A stretch of DNA of 40,129 nt, from positions 1 through 40,129 of IMG/VR virus record IMGVR_UViG_3300046538_000190; one strand, given 5' to 3'. The number at the start of each line of letters is the position of its first letter. Within the stretch, counting starts at the first letter, position 1. Both the position numbers and the translations under genes were made by a program. The notes under the pieces are model-generated. The model worked only from the letters and a program-made list of their open reading frames with translations. It did not search any database and had not been told where the DNA came from. This document shows positions 7,839 to 17,200 of the stretch, one piece after another. This stretch comes from a virus.

Positions 7839-8553
7839 CCGCGAGCGCGCCCGCGCCGCAAAGACAACGGCCGTGCAGGCCAGTGGCAACGAGGCGACGG
7901 TCTACCTGTACGAGCCAATCGTTTCGACCGAAGCCGAGGCCGAATGGTACGGCGGCGTGTCGGCCCAATCGCTCGTCCCTCAAATCCGCGCCTTGAACGT
8001 CGGCAATATCAGCCTCCGCATCAATTGCCCAGGCGGTGACGTGTTCGCTGGCCAGGCGATTGCCCAGGCTTTGCGCGACTCGTCGGCGAAGGTCACGGCA
8101 TACATCGACGGCTATGCCGCCAGTGCCGCAACCGTCGTTTCGACTGCCGCCGACGAGGTGCAAATCGCCGAGGGCGGCATGTACATGATTCACAAGGGCT
8201 GGACCTGCGCTATCGGGAACGCTGACGAGATGCGCAGCACGGCCGAATTGCTCGATAAGGTCGATGCCTCGATCTGCGGCCAGTACGCGCGCAAGACGGG
8301 TATCGACGCCGAGAAGTGCATGGCCATGATGAAGGACGAAACCTGGTTCACGGCGCAGGAAGCCATTGACCAGGGCTTCGTGGATGGCTTTGCGCAAGGC
8401 GCCAAGGCCAAGGCCAAGGCCGAATGGGACCTGTCCGCCTACAAGAACGCGCCTACGCCTCCCGCCGACCAGATCGACAACAGCGCCACGGATGAACACC
8501 GTGACCGCCAGCGACAGCGCCTTTCCATGCTGTCGCGCCTGCAAGTTAGCTGA
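7807..8553 (+). CDS. Head maturation protease, ClpP-like
   Basis: A 248-aa serine protease of the ClpP fold used as prohead protease. Motifs are NCPGGDVFAG (73-82), the nucleophile Ser106 in DGYAASAAT and the catalytic His129 in MYMIHKGW. It is expected to cleave the N-terminal scaffold (delta) domain of the major capsid protein encoded next. The ATG at 7807 lies inside the portal gene, with AAGG about 9 nt upstream. The C-terminal tail (SATDEHRDRQRQRLSML) is charged. A strong terminator follows. Confidence 0.94.
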   Translation: MSKLQTLLASNRERARAAKTTAVQASGNEATVYLYEPIVSTEAEAEWYGGVSAQSLVPQIRALNVGNISLRINCPGGDVFAGQAIAQALRDSSAKVTAYIDGYAASAATVVSTAADEVQIAEGGMYMIHKGWTCAIGNADEMRSTAELLDKVDASICGQYARKTGIDAEKCMAMMKDETWFTAQEAIDQGFVDGFAQGAKAKAKAEWDLSAYKNAPTPPADQIDNSATDEHRDRQRQRLSMLSRLQVS

Positions 8554-8573
8554 CGCGCTCGCGCCACTAAACC

Positions 8574-8597
8574 AACCGCCTACGGGCGGTTTTTTTT
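8574..8597 (+). terminator. Intrinsic terminator after the protease
   Basis: AACCGCC (8574-8580), TACG tetraloop, GGCGGTT (8585-8591), then an eight-T tract. The sequence just after it, TTTTTTTTCGTCCAAA, recurs after the terminator at 12092. Confidence 0.9.
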
Positions 8598-8628
8598 CGT
8601 CCAAACCATCCTTCATAAAGGGTAATCA

Positions 8629-9882
8629 ATGTCCAAACTCGCACAACTGCGTGAGCAGCGCAACGCCAAAGCCAAAGCAGCCCAGGACCTCAACGCGAAG
8701 TATCCAGCCAACACCCGCATGCCGGCCGCCGAAATCGAAAAGATGGACGCCATCCTGGCGGAAGTCGAGGCCATCGACAACGAAATCACCCGCGAACAGC
8801 GTGTGATGCAACTGGCCGGCGAGAACGAACAAACCCAGCACGACACGCGCATGAACGCGGCCACGCGCGAAACGGGCCAAATCAGCGCCGAATCGCGCGC
8901 CCTGCGCGCCTTCCTGCTGGGCGGCCTGTCCAATGTGGTGGAAGATGACCGCCGCCGCATGCAGGCTCGCCAGAGCCAGGAAATCCGCAACGCCATGTCG
9001 ACCACGACCTCGACCGAGGGCGGCTTCACGGTGGCCCAGGAATACGCGCGCACCGTGGAGCAGGCGAAAAAAGCCTATGGCGGTATGCGTTCGGTGGCCA
9101 CCATCATCCAGACCGAAACCGGCGCGACGCTGAACTGGCCAACCTCCGACCCGACCTCGGAAATGGGTGAAATCGTTGGCCAGAACACCCTGACCAACAA
9201 CCTGGACACCGTGTTCGGCACCATCCCGTTCGATGTGTTCCAGTATTCGTCCAAGTCCATCGCCATCCCGTTCGCGCTGCTGCAGGATTCGATGATTGAC
9301 ATCGAGGCGTACATCCAGGCCATCCTGGCGATGCGCCTGGGCCGCATCCAGAACAACCACTTTACCGTTGGCACCGGCACTGGCCAGCCGAAAGGCATCG
9401 TGACCGGCACCACCGTTGGCCGTACCGGCACCACCGGCCAGACCGGCTCCATCGTCTATGACGACATGATCGAGCTGGAGCATTCGGTGGACCCGGCCTA
9501 CCGCAACGCGCCAGGTGTTGGCTACATGATGCACGACAGCTCGCTCAAGGTTGTCCGCAAGATCAAGGATAGCCAGGGCCGCCCGCTGTTCGTGCCTGGC
9601 TACGAAGTCGGCAACCCGGCCGGCGCCCCGGACAAGATCATGGACCGCCCGATTATCATCAACCAGGACATGCCGGTCATGGCGGCCAACGCCAAGTCCA
9701 TCGCGTTCGGTCAGCTCAGTAAGTACCTGATCCGCGATGTCATGGACCTGACGATGTTCCGCATGACCGACAGCGCCTACACGCTGAAAGGCCAAGTCGG
9801 CTTTGTCGCCTTTGAGCGCAGCGGCGGCCAGTGGATCGACGTGGGCGGCGCCGTCAAGCTGTATCAGAACAGCGCGACCTAA
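8629..9882 (+). CDS. Major capsid protein, HK97 family
   Basis: A 417-aa HK97-fold capsid protein. Residues 1 to about 110 are the charged coiled-coil delta domain that acts as built-in scaffold and is removed by the ClpP-like protease. The remaining region begins around STTTSTEGGFTVAQEYARTV and contains the E-loop and the P- and A-domain patterns typical of the family (MSEIVGQN-like, IPFALLQDSMIDIEAYI, RLGRIQNNHFTVGTGTGQPKGI). It forms hexons and pentons of the icosahedral head. Ribosome site AAAGGG precedes ATG 8629. A GC-rich terminator hairpin follows at 9892. Confidence 0.97.
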   Translation: MSKLAQLREQRNAKAKAAQDLNAKYPANTRMPAAEIEKMDAILAEVEAIDNEITREQRVMQLAGENEQTQHDTRMNAATRETGQISAESRALRAFLLGGLSNVVEDDRRRMQARQSQEIRNAMSTTTSTEGGFTVAQEYARTVEQAKKAYGGMRSVATIIQTETGATLNWPTSDPTSEMGEIVGQNTLTNNLDTVFGTIPFDVFQYSSKSIAIPFALLQDSMIDIEAYIQAILAMRLGRIQNNHFTVGTGTGQPKGIVTGTTVGRTGTTGQTGSIVYDDMIELEHSVDPAYRNAPGVGYMMHDSSLKVVRKIKDSQGRPLFVPGYEVGNPAGAPDKIMDRPIIINQDMPVMAANAKSIAFGQLSKYLIRDVMDLTMFRMTDSAYTLKGQVGFVAFERSGGQWIDVGGAVKLYQNSAT

Positions 9883-9891
9883 TCGGCGCAT

Positions 9892-9918
9892 GGCGGCGGG
9901 GCAAGCCCGCCGCCTTTC
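9892..9918 (+). terminator. Terminator-like GC hairpin after the capsid gene
   Basis: GGCGGCGGG (9892-9900) pairs perfectly with CCCGCCGCC (9906-9914) around a 5-nt loop, followed by TTTCAT. The T tract is short, so termination may be partial. Confidence 0.65.
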
Positions 9919-9945
9919 ATCAATCCAACCTGAAAGTACAAAGCC

Positions 9946-10248
9946 ATGAGCAAGAACCAGAAAGCAGGCGGCGGCACCGCTGCCGCAAAAAATACCGGCC
10001 AGGACCAGGGCAGCCAGGATCAAGGCAACCAGGAGCAGGGAGGCCAGGACCAGGGCGGCCAGGGCCAGGGTAACCAGGAGGGCCAGGAGGTGGAGGGCCA
10101 GATCAAGGTCCGCGTCCTCTCCGACTGCGAGCACGGCCGTTGCGGCTCGGTTGTGCCCTTGCCCGCGTCCGTCGTCAAGGGTTACCTGGAGCATGGCATC
10201 GTGGACGACCACCCGGACGCGGTGGCCTACGCCGAGTCCCAGCAGTAA
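9946..10248 (+). CDS. Head-region protein with Gln/Gly repeat N-terminus
   Basis: A 100-aa protein in two parts. Residues about 18-50 are a low-complexity repeat of QDQG/NQEQG/GQGQG units coded by repeated CAGGRCCAGGGC-like DNA, which is prone to slippage. Residues 53-100 (VRVLSDCEHGRCGSVVPLP and onward) are a conserved domain seen in small phage proteins between the capsid and connector genes. Position suggests a head decoration or completion factor. The Gln/Gly tail may be a flexible linker exposed on the capsid. Not firmly assigned. Confidence 0.7.
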   Translation: MSKNQKAGGGTAAAKNTGQDQGSQDQGNQEQGGQDQGGQGQGNQEGQEVEGQIKVRVLSDCEHGRCGSVVPLPASVVKGYLEHGIVDDHPDAVAYAESQQ

Positions 10249-10270
10249 CGCATAGCCAGGGAGGGAACGA

Positions 10271-10828
10271 ATGGCACGCAATCTCGCCGTCAGCCTGGCG
10301 GAAGCAAAAAAGCACCTGCGCATCGACGACGACCCTGGGCTGTCGCTGGATTCGATTGTGACCGCCTGGCTGGCGGGCATCATCGCCCACGCCGAGCACG
10401 TTACCGGCCGGTCGTTCGTCAACCAGCCATGGAAAGCGCGCCTGGGTTCCTTCCCGTGCGCGATTCCGCTGCCCAAGCTGCCAGTGGTCACGGTTGACGC
10501 CGTGCGCTACGTGGATGCAAATGGCGTCACGCAAACCCTGGCGCCATCGGCTTACGTGCTCGATACCCTGGCCTTTTTGCCGGAAGTGCGGCCGGTGTCT
10601 GGCACGAGCTGGCCAGCGACGGCCACCGACCGCAAAACGGCCGTACTGGTGGACTACACCAGCGGCTATGGCCCCGACGATACGACCACGCCGGACGGGA
10701 TCAAGTTGTACATCCTGGCCAAGCTGGTCGAGCAGTTCGACCCGGACGAGCCGCCGCCCGCTGACGGTATCGCCGAGAGCTTCATCGACGGGCTGCTGGC
10801 GCCATACAAGGTCGAGGTGTACGCATGA
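10271..10828 (+). CDS. Head-tail connector (gp6-like adaptor)
   Basis: A 185-aa protein of the gp6/DUF3107-like head-tail connector family. It starts with the usual VSLAEAKKHLRIDDDPGLSLDSIV helix pair, has the middle PLPKLPVVTVDAVRYVDANG strand region and ends with helices LYILAKLVEQF and ESFIDGLLAPYKVE. It forms the adaptor ring under the portal. The stop overlaps the next start (ATGA, 10825-10828), and AGGGAGG precedes ATG 10271. Confidence 0.87.
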   Translation: MARNLAVSLAEAKKHLRIDDDPGLSLDSIVTAWLAGIIAHAEHVTGRSFVNQPWKARLGSFPCAIPLPKLPVVTVDAVRYVDANGVTQTLAPSAYVLDTLAFLPEVRPVSGTSWPATATDRKTAVLVDYTSGYGPDDTTTPDGIKLYILAKLVEQFDPDEPPPADGIAESFIDGLLAPYKVEVYA

Positions 10829-11169
10829 GCGCGACCAAGTACAACCAGCGCGTGCGGGTCGATAAAAAGACCGGCACGGCCGACCCGGACTACGGAACGA
10901 CCGGGCCGGCGTCCTGGGTCCCGGTGACGACGGTGTGGGTGGAAGTCCAGGACGTGAAGCCATCGCGGGCAACCGAGCAGGTGCAAAACGGCCTGCGCCT
11001 GGGCGTGGACAAGGCGCGCGTCCGCATGCGCTACCGCAGCGACATCACAAGCGACATGCGCCTGGTGGAGCTGTCCGGGCGCCGCCGCACGCTCCAAATC
11101 GTCAGCAATATCGCCGTCCTGGGTGGTGGGCATGAGCAGGAATGCATGGTGGAGGGCTACACGTCGTGA
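10825..11169 (+). CDS. Head closure / head-tail joining protein
   Basis: A 114-aa protein of the SPP1 gp16-like joining family. It has the typical N-terminal YNQRVRVDKKTGTADPDYG, a central WVPVTTVWVEVQDVKPS strand pair and the C-terminal RRTLQIVSNIAVLGGGHEQECMVE. It plugs the portal/adaptor and forms the interface to the tail. It is coupled to both neighbours by start-stop overlaps. Confidence 0.85.
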   Translation: MSATKYNQRVRVDKKTGTADPDYGTTGPASWVPVTTVWVEVQDVKPSRATEQVQNGLRLGVDKARVRMRYRSDITSDMRLVELSGRRRTLQIVSNIAVLGGGHEQECMVEGYTS

Positions 11170-11660
11170 GTGACCAATCCATCCTGGGCGGCCGCGAGCT
11201 GGACGCCTTCCTGCAGACGCTTCCGGTCAAAGTGGAAAAGAACATCATGCGCGCGGCCCTGCGCGCGGGCGCCGGGGTGTTCCGTGACGAGGCCAGGAAG
11301 AAGCTGCAGGAAAACGGCAGCGTCATTTCCGGCCTGCTGATGCGTGGGCTGCGCACCAGCTCGCGCGCGCAGCAGGGCGAAGTGACGGCCAACGTCAAGG
11401 TGGGCGGCAAGCATCGCCACATTGCGCAGTGGGTCGAGTACGGCACGGCGGCGCACCGCATCAAGGCCAAGGGGGCCAAGGCGTTGCACATTCATGGCGA
11501 ATTCGCGGCCGGCGTAGTCCACCTGGGCGCGAAGGAAAAGCCGTTCATGCGGCCGGCGTTCGACCAGCGCGCAGGCGATGCGGTCGAGGCAGTCGGTGTC
11601 AAGGTGCGCGAGCGCTTGACGGCCGAGGGATTGGACACACCAGCACAAGAGGGAGAGTAA
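11166..11660 (+). CDS. HK97 gp10-family tail component (neck/tail completion)
   Basis: A 164-aa protein of the gp10 family: helical N-terminus (LDAFLQTLPVKVEKNIMRAALRAGAGVFRDEARKKL), then the WVEYGTAAHRIKAKG region and the C-terminal AKEKPFMRPAFD motif. It is a neck/tail-terminator-adjacent protein. The start is GTG 11166 in a GTGA overlap with the previous stop. Confidence 0.86.
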   Translation: MSDQSILGGRELDAFLQTLPVKVEKNIMRAALRAGAGVFRDEARKKLQENGSVISGLLMRGLRTSSRAQQGEVTANVKVGGKHRHIAQWVEYGTAAHRIKAKGAKALHIHGEFAAGVVHLGAKEKPFMRPAFDQRAGDAVEAVGVKVRERLTAEGLDTPAQEGE

Positions 11661-12068
11661 ATGTCCGCTGTCAAAGTCATTCGTTCGCTGCTGACGGCCA
11701 ACACGGCCGTGACAGCCATTGCGCCGGCCGCCCGCATCATCGCCGGCATAGTCCCGCAAGGGACGCCGCTGCCCGCCATTTCCGTGGCAGAGGTTGGCTG
11801 TCCTTTCAACCCGAAGATAGGGGAGATAGGCGGCAACACCGAGGCCACCAGCCGCGTGCAGGTGACGGCGCAAACCAAGGATTACGGGCAGGCGCAAAAC
11901 CTGGTGCGCCTGGCGCGCAAGGCATGCAACCTGCAGCGCGGCACCGTCGCCGGCATCCAGGTTGTCCGCATCGTCGCCGACAGCCTGGGCCCCGATATGA
12001 GCGGTGTCGATCCTGACGACGTATTCAAGCCCATCGACTTCATGGTCACGTACCTGGAAGCCAACTAA
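11661..12068 (+). CDS. Tail terminator / completion protein (DUF3168-like)
   Basis: A 135-aa protein that resembles tail completion proteins of the DUF3168 type. It has a helical start (VIRSLLTANTAVTAIAPAARI), a PAISVAEV strand, the TSRVQVTAQTKDYGQAQNLVRLARKAC segment and a C-terminal DDVFKPIDFMVTYLE. It caps the tail tube and joins it to the neck. Order between gp10 and the tail tube protein supports the call. A terminator follows. Confidence 0.8.
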   Translation: MSAVKVIRSLLTANTAVTAIAPAARIIAGIVPQGTPLPAISVAEVGCPFNPKIGEIGGNTEATSRVQVTAQTKDYGQAQNLVRLARKACNLQRGTVAGIQVVRIVADSLGPDMSGVDPDDVFKPIDFMVTYLEAN

Positions 12069-12091
12069 GCCAGGCCCTCTTTACCAACCAG

Positions 12092-12123
12092 CCCGCAGCG
12101 CGTAAGCCCTGCGGGTTTTTTTT
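12092..12123 (+). terminator. Intrinsic terminator before the tail tube gene
   Basis: CCCGCAG (12092-12098) pairs with CTGCGGG (12109-12115) around a 10-nt loop, then eight T. The following CGTCCAAA matches the sequence after the 8574 terminator. Confidence 0.88.
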
Positions 12124-12139
12124 CGTCCAAAGGAAACTA

Positions 12140-13351
12140 ATGGGAACTGCAAGCGGCGTTTTTAAACAAGTAGCATACAAGCGGGAGGTGACCTTCGGCG
12201 TCATCCCGGCAGCGGCAGCGGCGCAATCCATGCGCCGCGTCCAATCCACGCTGGACCTGTCGAAAGACACCTACCAGTCGAACGAAATGCGGCCGGACTT
12301 CCAGGTCGCCGACTTCCGCCATGGCGTGCGCAAGGTCGGCGGCTCGATCAACGGCGAGCTGTCGGCCAAGACCTGGGCCGACTTCATCGCGGCGGCCGTC
12401 AAAAAGGACTTCGTTGCCGGCGTAACCATTGCCGGCGCGTCCATCACCATCGGCGGCGTCGCTGGCGCCTGGACCGTGACCCGTGCGGCCGGCTCCTTCC
12501 TCACGGATGGCGTTAAGGTCGGCGACGTTGTGCGGCTGTCCGTGGGTGGCTTCAACGCGGCCAACATCAACAAAAACATCATGGTGACGGCGCTGACTGC
12601 GACCCAAATCACGGGTGTGACGTTGAACGCATCGGCGCTCGTGCCGGAAGGCCCGATTGCCGGGGCCACCGTGACGGTGTTCGGCAAGAAAACGATGGTT
12701 CCGCTGTCCGGTCACACGGACTATTCGTTCTCCATCGAGCACTGGTATCCCGACGTGCCGGCGAGCGAGGTATTCAGCGGCAATAAGCCGGTCAAGACCA
12801 GCTTTGGCCTGCCGGCCACCGGCATGGCCACCGTATCGGTGGACTTCGTTGGCAAGGACGCCCTGGGCGCGGGCGCGCAGTACTTCACCGCGCCTACGGC
12901 CGTGACCACGACCGGCACCATGGCCGCCGTCAATGGCGTGCTGATGGTGGGCGGCGCCGTGGTGGCCAACATCACCGGTCTGTCCATCGACATTGCCTCT
13001 GGCCAGTCCGGCGAGGCGACGGTCGGCGCCAATACGGTGGGCTTCCAGGCGGCCGGCCGCGTCATCGTCACCGGCCAGGCAACGGCAACCTTCGTCAATA
13101 CCACGTTGCGCGATGCCTTCTACAACGAAACGGAAATCGGCCTGGTGTGCGCCTTCACGGCGGACAACACGGCGGCGGCCGACTTCGTGAGCTTCAACAT
13201 GCCGCGTATCAAGCTGTCCGGCGCGGCAAAAGACGATGGTGAGAAGACCCTGATTCAAACCATTCCATTCCAGGCGCTGTTGAACGTCAACGGCGGTGTC
13301 ACCAACGGCACCGACGTGACCACCATCGCTATCCAGGACTCCGCAGCGTAA
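12140..13351 (+). CDS. Major tail tube protein
   Basis: A 403-aa tail tube protein. It opens with the usual GVFKQVAYKREVTFG and then the STLDLSKDTYQSNEMRPD region. It continues through beta-rich segments and ends with FNMPRIKLSGAAKDDGEKTLIQTIPFQALLN, typical of siphovirus tube subunits. The central part, about residues 90-200, is an Ala/Val/Thr/Gly-rich beta domain inserted into the tube fold and could be surface-displayed. It polymerises around the tape measure. Confidence 0.88.
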   Translation: MGTASGVFKQVAYKREVTFGVIPAAAAAQSMRRVQSTLDLSKDTYQSNEMRPDFQVADFRHGVRKVGGSINGELSAKTWADFIAAAVKKDFVAGVTIAGASITIGGVAGAWTVTRAAGSFLTDGVKVGDVVRLSVGGFNAANINKNIMVTALTATQITGVTLNASALVPEGPIAGATVTVFGKKTMVPLSGHTDYSFSIEHWYPDVPASEVFSGNKPVKTSFGLPATGMATVSVDFVGKDALGAGAQYFTAPTAVTTTGTMAAVNGVLMVGGAVVANITGLSIDIASGQSGEATVGANTVGFQAAGRVIVTGQATATFVNTTLRDAFYNETEIGLVCAFTADNTAAADFVSFNMPRIKLSGAAKDDGEKTLIQTIPFQALLNVNGGVTNGTDVTTIAIQDSAA

Positions 13352-13375
13352 GCGCTGCACAACCCAGCACCGACT

Positions 13376-13428
13376 TGCCGGCCGTCGCCCTTTCGCGGGG
13401 CGCGGTCGGCTGGCACGGGCATTTTTTT
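13376..13428 (+). terminator. Terminator-like structure with an overlapping alternative hairpin
   Basis: TGCCGGCCG (from 13376) pairs imperfectly with CGGTCGGCTGGCA (ending 13415), and seven T occur at 13422-13428. A second perfect inverted repeat, CTTTCGCGGG (13390-13399) with CCCGCGAAAG (13431-13440), would form a competing hairpin that takes in the T tract. The two folds exclude each other. Confidence 0.55.
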
Positions 13429-13452
13429 ATCCCGCGAAAGAAAGAAACCACT

Positions 13453-13905
13453 ATGCATACCAATACCGCAACCCCTTCCAACCTGCTGACCAAGATCATC
13501 GACAACCTGGACCTGGATTGCTTCGAGAACGTCACTTCCGGCGTGGTGACCCTGAAAAACCCGAAGACCGGCGAGCCGACCGCCTCGACCATCACCCTGG
13601 CCAGCCCGGAGCATCCGGCGCGTAAAAAAATCGACCTGGACCGTACCCGCCGTCTGCGCGGCGACTTCGCCGCCAATGGCAAGCTGACCCAGACCGACCC
13701 ACTGGAAGACCACGACGAAGAAACCGACTACCTGGTCGCCGCCACCCTGGACTGGAACCTGATCCAGGGCGGCCAGCCGATCCCATGCACCGCTGAAAAC
13801 GCGCGCCGTATCTACACCGACCCTAAGCGCGTGTGGGTGCGTGACCAGGCGTTGGCCGGCGTGCGCAAGTCCGAGCTTTTTATCGCCGCCTCCGCGAAAG
13901 CCTAA
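13453..13905 (+). CDS. Tail assembly chaperone (gpG-like)
   Basis: A 150-aa acidic/polar protein that sits just before the tape measure, where the gpG chaperone lies in lambda-like siphoviruses. It contains LVAATLDWNLIQGGQPIPCTAENARRIYTDPKRVWVRDQALAGV, the usual pattern of these chaperones. It binds the tape measure before tail tube assembly. The -1 frame is open from 13827 through the stop at 13905 and leads into the downstream reading frame, so a G-GT frameshift product is likely. Confidence 0.82.
   Translation: MHTNTATPSNLLTKIIDNLDLDCFENVTSGVVTLKNPKTGEPTASTITLASPEHPARKKIDLDRTRRLRGDFAANGKLTQTDPLEDHDEETDYLVAATLDWNLIQGGQPIPCTAENARRIYTDPKRVWVRDQALAGVRKSELFIAASAKA
13876..13882 (+). other. Candidate -1 frameshift site (G-GT)
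   Basis: Zero-frame codons read GAG CTT TTT ATC. The downstream chaperone frame is the -1 frame, has no stop between 13827 and 14223 and has no ATG or GTG start, so frameshifting is the simplest route. A T run (13877-13881) is the best slippery stretch in the allowed window 13827-13905. It is not a canonical X-XXY-YYZ heptamer, so the exact site is uncertain. Confidence 0.5.
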
Positions 13906-13973
13906 CGGAGTGTTGCCGCGTCGAGTTTGAGCTATCGGCGCGGCAAGGTGACGGCGCACCGCTCCGGACGCAC

Positions 13974-14225
13974 TTGCTGCGGCTGGCGGCCAACACCGGC
14001 CAGGTGGACCCCCGCCTAAAGCTGGAGTGGCCGAGATATGGCCGTCCCCTGTGGGACGTGTTCCGCCGTCTCAGCCGTCCCGCTGCCATGTCCGGTGTGC
14101 TGCCCATCACCTGCCAAGAAATCGACGCTTTCCAGCGTCTCTACGGCGTCACCCTGACGCCGTGGGAGCTGGACCTCATCGCGGCCTTTGATGCCGTGGC
14201 CATGGAATATCTCAACAAGGACTGA
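13974..14225 (+). CDS. Tail assembly chaperone, T domain of the GT fusion
   Basis: The coordinates give the part beginning at an in-frame TTG; the -1 frame is open back to 13827. Read as the frameshift product it adds roughly 115 residues to gpG. The C-terminal end (QEIDAFQRLYGVTLTPWELDLIAAFDAVAMEYLNKD) matches the usual T-domain ending with an LTPWE...L..D pattern. There is no ATG/GTG start and no ribosome site, which supports production only as a fusion. It ends 6 nt before the tape measure ATG. Confidence 0.75.
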   Translation: MLRLAANTGQVDPRLKLEWPRYGRPLWDVFRRLSRPAAMSGVLPITCQEIDAFQRLYGVTLTPWELDLIAAFDAVAMEYLNKD

Positions 14226-14231
14226 CAGCGC

Positions 14232-17200
14232 ATGATTGCTGGCGAATTGGAAATCCGTCTGCGCGCGGACATCGCGCGACTGCAGCGCGACATGAACGGC
14301 GCGCGGCAAGTGGTGAGTGATGCCGTGGGCGGCATGGAGCGGGCGGCCACGGCCGCCAAGGCCGCCCTGGCCTCTATCGGGATCGGCGCGGGCATCACCG
14401 AGATTGCCCGCTTGTCCGATGAATACACGAAATTTACGGCCCAGCTGCGCCTGGCCACGGACGGCACGGCGCGCTTTGCACAGGCGTACACGGACGTAAA
14501 GCGCGTCGCCAACGATGCGCAGGCCGACCTGAGCAAGACCGGCGTGCTGTACGCCCGTATTGCCACGGGCGTGCGCGAGCTGGGTGTCTCGCAAAAAGGC
14601 GTGGCCAACATTACCGAAGCCGTCACGCTGGGCCTCAAGGTGAGCGGCGCCACGGCGGAAGAATCCGCGTCCGCCATGCTGCAGTTGTCCCAGGCTTTTG
14701 GCTCTGGCGCGCTGCGCGGCGAGGAATTTAACGCGGTCAACGAGGCGGCGCCGCGCCTGATGCAAGCGCTGGCGGACGGCCTCGGCGTGCCCAAAGGCGC
14801 GCTCAAGGACATGGCCTCGCAAGGGCTGATTACGTCCAAGGTCATGGCCGAGGTGTTGCCGGAATCCCTGGAGAAGATGCGCCAGGAAGCCCTGCAGGTG
14901 CAAACCATCGGCGGCGCCTTCACGGTCCTGAAAAACAACGTCATGGAATTTACGGGCGCACAGGCCCAATCCAATGGCACGGTGCGCGTTATTACCGAAG
15001 GGCTGGGCCTCCTGGCCAATAACCTGAACCTGGTTGCCGGCCTGGCGCAAACGGTGGTGGCCGTCAAGGTGGCCACCTGGTTGACCAATGCGGCGGCCAG
15101 CGCCATCGAGTCGGCGACGGCGGCCCGCGCCTTGGCGGTGGCCAACGTGACGACGGCGCGCTCCCAGGTGGAAGCGGCCGCCGCTGCCGAGGCGCTGGCC
15201 GTGGCCCGCGTGGCCGAGCTGCGCGCGACCGCTGCCGCCAGTGGTGGCGAGGTCGCGCTCGGCCTGGCCCTGACGGGCATCATCCCGGCCCAGGCGCGCG
15301 CCGTGGCGGCCGCAGAAACCCATGCGGCCGCGCTGGCCGGCCTGGCGGTTGCCCAAGGCGCCGCGTCCGTGAGCAGCCGCGTCATTTCCGGCGCGCTCGG
15401 CTTGATGGGCGGCCCGATTGGCGCCATTGTCACCGTCCTGGGCCTGGCCGCGACCGCCTGGTCCGTGTGGGGCAGCAAGGCCGAGGACAGCAGCAAGCAG
15501 GCGGCCGAGAGCTACCAGGAGGCGCACCAGCGCATCGTGAAGGGGCTGGACGAGCAAATCGCCAAAAACGAAAAGCTTATCAAGCTGCAGAATCTCGGCC
15601 TGTCCAAGCAGGACATCGACAAGCACGCCGGTACGCTGGACCAGATTGGCGCCGCGTCTAGCCGCCTGAACGACATCAACAACAAGTCGGGCGAATTCGC
15701 CATCATGGGCAGCTACGAGCTGATGGAGAAGCGCCGCGACGTGATGCGCGACATCGCCGAGCTGACGGAAAAGATGCAGCGCGCCAAGGAAACCGGCGCC
15801 CAGGCAGATGCGGGCGGCAAGGCGGCAACCGACTTGATCGAAGTCCGCGAGCGGCTGACCGGCGTTAACAAGCAATACCTGGAGGACCTGGGCAAGCTGC
15901 AGGTGGCGCACGAAAAGGGCGCGGTGAGCGAGAAGGAATACGTTGCCCTGGTGACGAAGCTGGCCACCGAGGAATACAAGCGCAGTGACGCCGGCAAGGC
16001 TGCGGCCGAGGCTGCAGACGTGCGCAAGGCCAAGATGGAGGCCAACCTTTCCCTGGCCAAGTATGGGCTGGAGGTGGAGCGCAATCTCCGCACCGAGGCA
16101 TTGGCGCAGATGGCCGACCTGAACAAGCAAGGCTTGGTGTCCGACCAGGACTACTACACCGCCCGGCATGACGCAGCCGTGAGGGCGGGCGACGACGTAG
16201 CCAGGGTGAAGGGCGGCGAAATCGCCATCCTGAAAGCCTTCCACGGCAAGACGGCGGTGGAAGAAGCCGACCGCCTGGGGAAAATCAAGGTGCTGGAGGC
16301 GGAAAAGGCCGAGGCGATCCGCTCGTCCGGTGTCAATGCCGCCCTGGTGGACCAGCAGAACCTGGAGGAAGCCCTTAACAAGAAATTCGGCACGGCCGAC
16401 GTGCAGGCGATCAACCAGCAAACCGCCGCCCTCAAGCAGCAGTACGAGAGCTACGGCAAGCTGCCCGAGGCCGTCACGGCCGCGACCATCGCCAAGCTGG
16501 AGGCGCGCAAAACGGAGATTGACGGTCAAGAAGGGGCTGCAAAAGAAGTTGCCCTCATTGACGCCAAGGTCGCCGCCCTGCGCAGCCTGGCCGAACAGCA
16601 AAAGAGCGTGACGAACCAGCAGCAAGGCACAGACCTGAAACAGGCCACCGAATTGCTGGCCGTCATGTCGCAGTTGGACGAGGCGGCCAAGCGTGCGGCG
16701 TCGGCCATGGAAAACGCCTTTGGGCGGGTGGGTGCTGCCATTGGCGGTATGACCACGGCCTTGAGCGGCGCGGCGCGTGCCCAGGCGGCCATTGCTGCCA
16801 AGCTGGCGGCCGACACCAAGGAAGCGGCCGGCAACGAAGGCAAGATTGCCAAGGCCAAGCAGAGCGCGGCCGAGAAGACGGCGGAAACGCAAATCTCGTC
16901 GTATGCCGATATGTCGGCGGCGGCCAAGGGCTTCTTTGGCGAGAACACGGCAGGCTATCGCGCGCTGGAAGGCGCGGAGAAGGCTTTCCGGGCGGTGGAA
17001 ATGGCCATGGCCATCAAGAACATGGTCGAGAAAAGCGGCCTCGTTACCGCCTTTACTGGCCTGTTTGTGGCGGGCAAGGCGACCGAGACGGCCGCCACGG
17101 TGGCCAGTGTGGCGCCGGACGTGGCCGCCTCGATGGCGAAGGGGCAGGCGGCGGCGGTGGCTGGTGTGGCCGGCCAGGCTGCGGGAGACCCGTATTCCGC

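Noticed and set aside
6147-7889. Reverse-strand open frame of 580 aa over the portal gene
   Set aside because: Opposite a clear HK97 portal; low-complexity arginine-rich translation typical of antisense GC-rich DNA.
8626-10491. Reverse-strand open frame of 621 aa over the capsid and connector genes
   Set aside because: It lies opposite the major capsid and connector genes, with no start signal and no family pattern.
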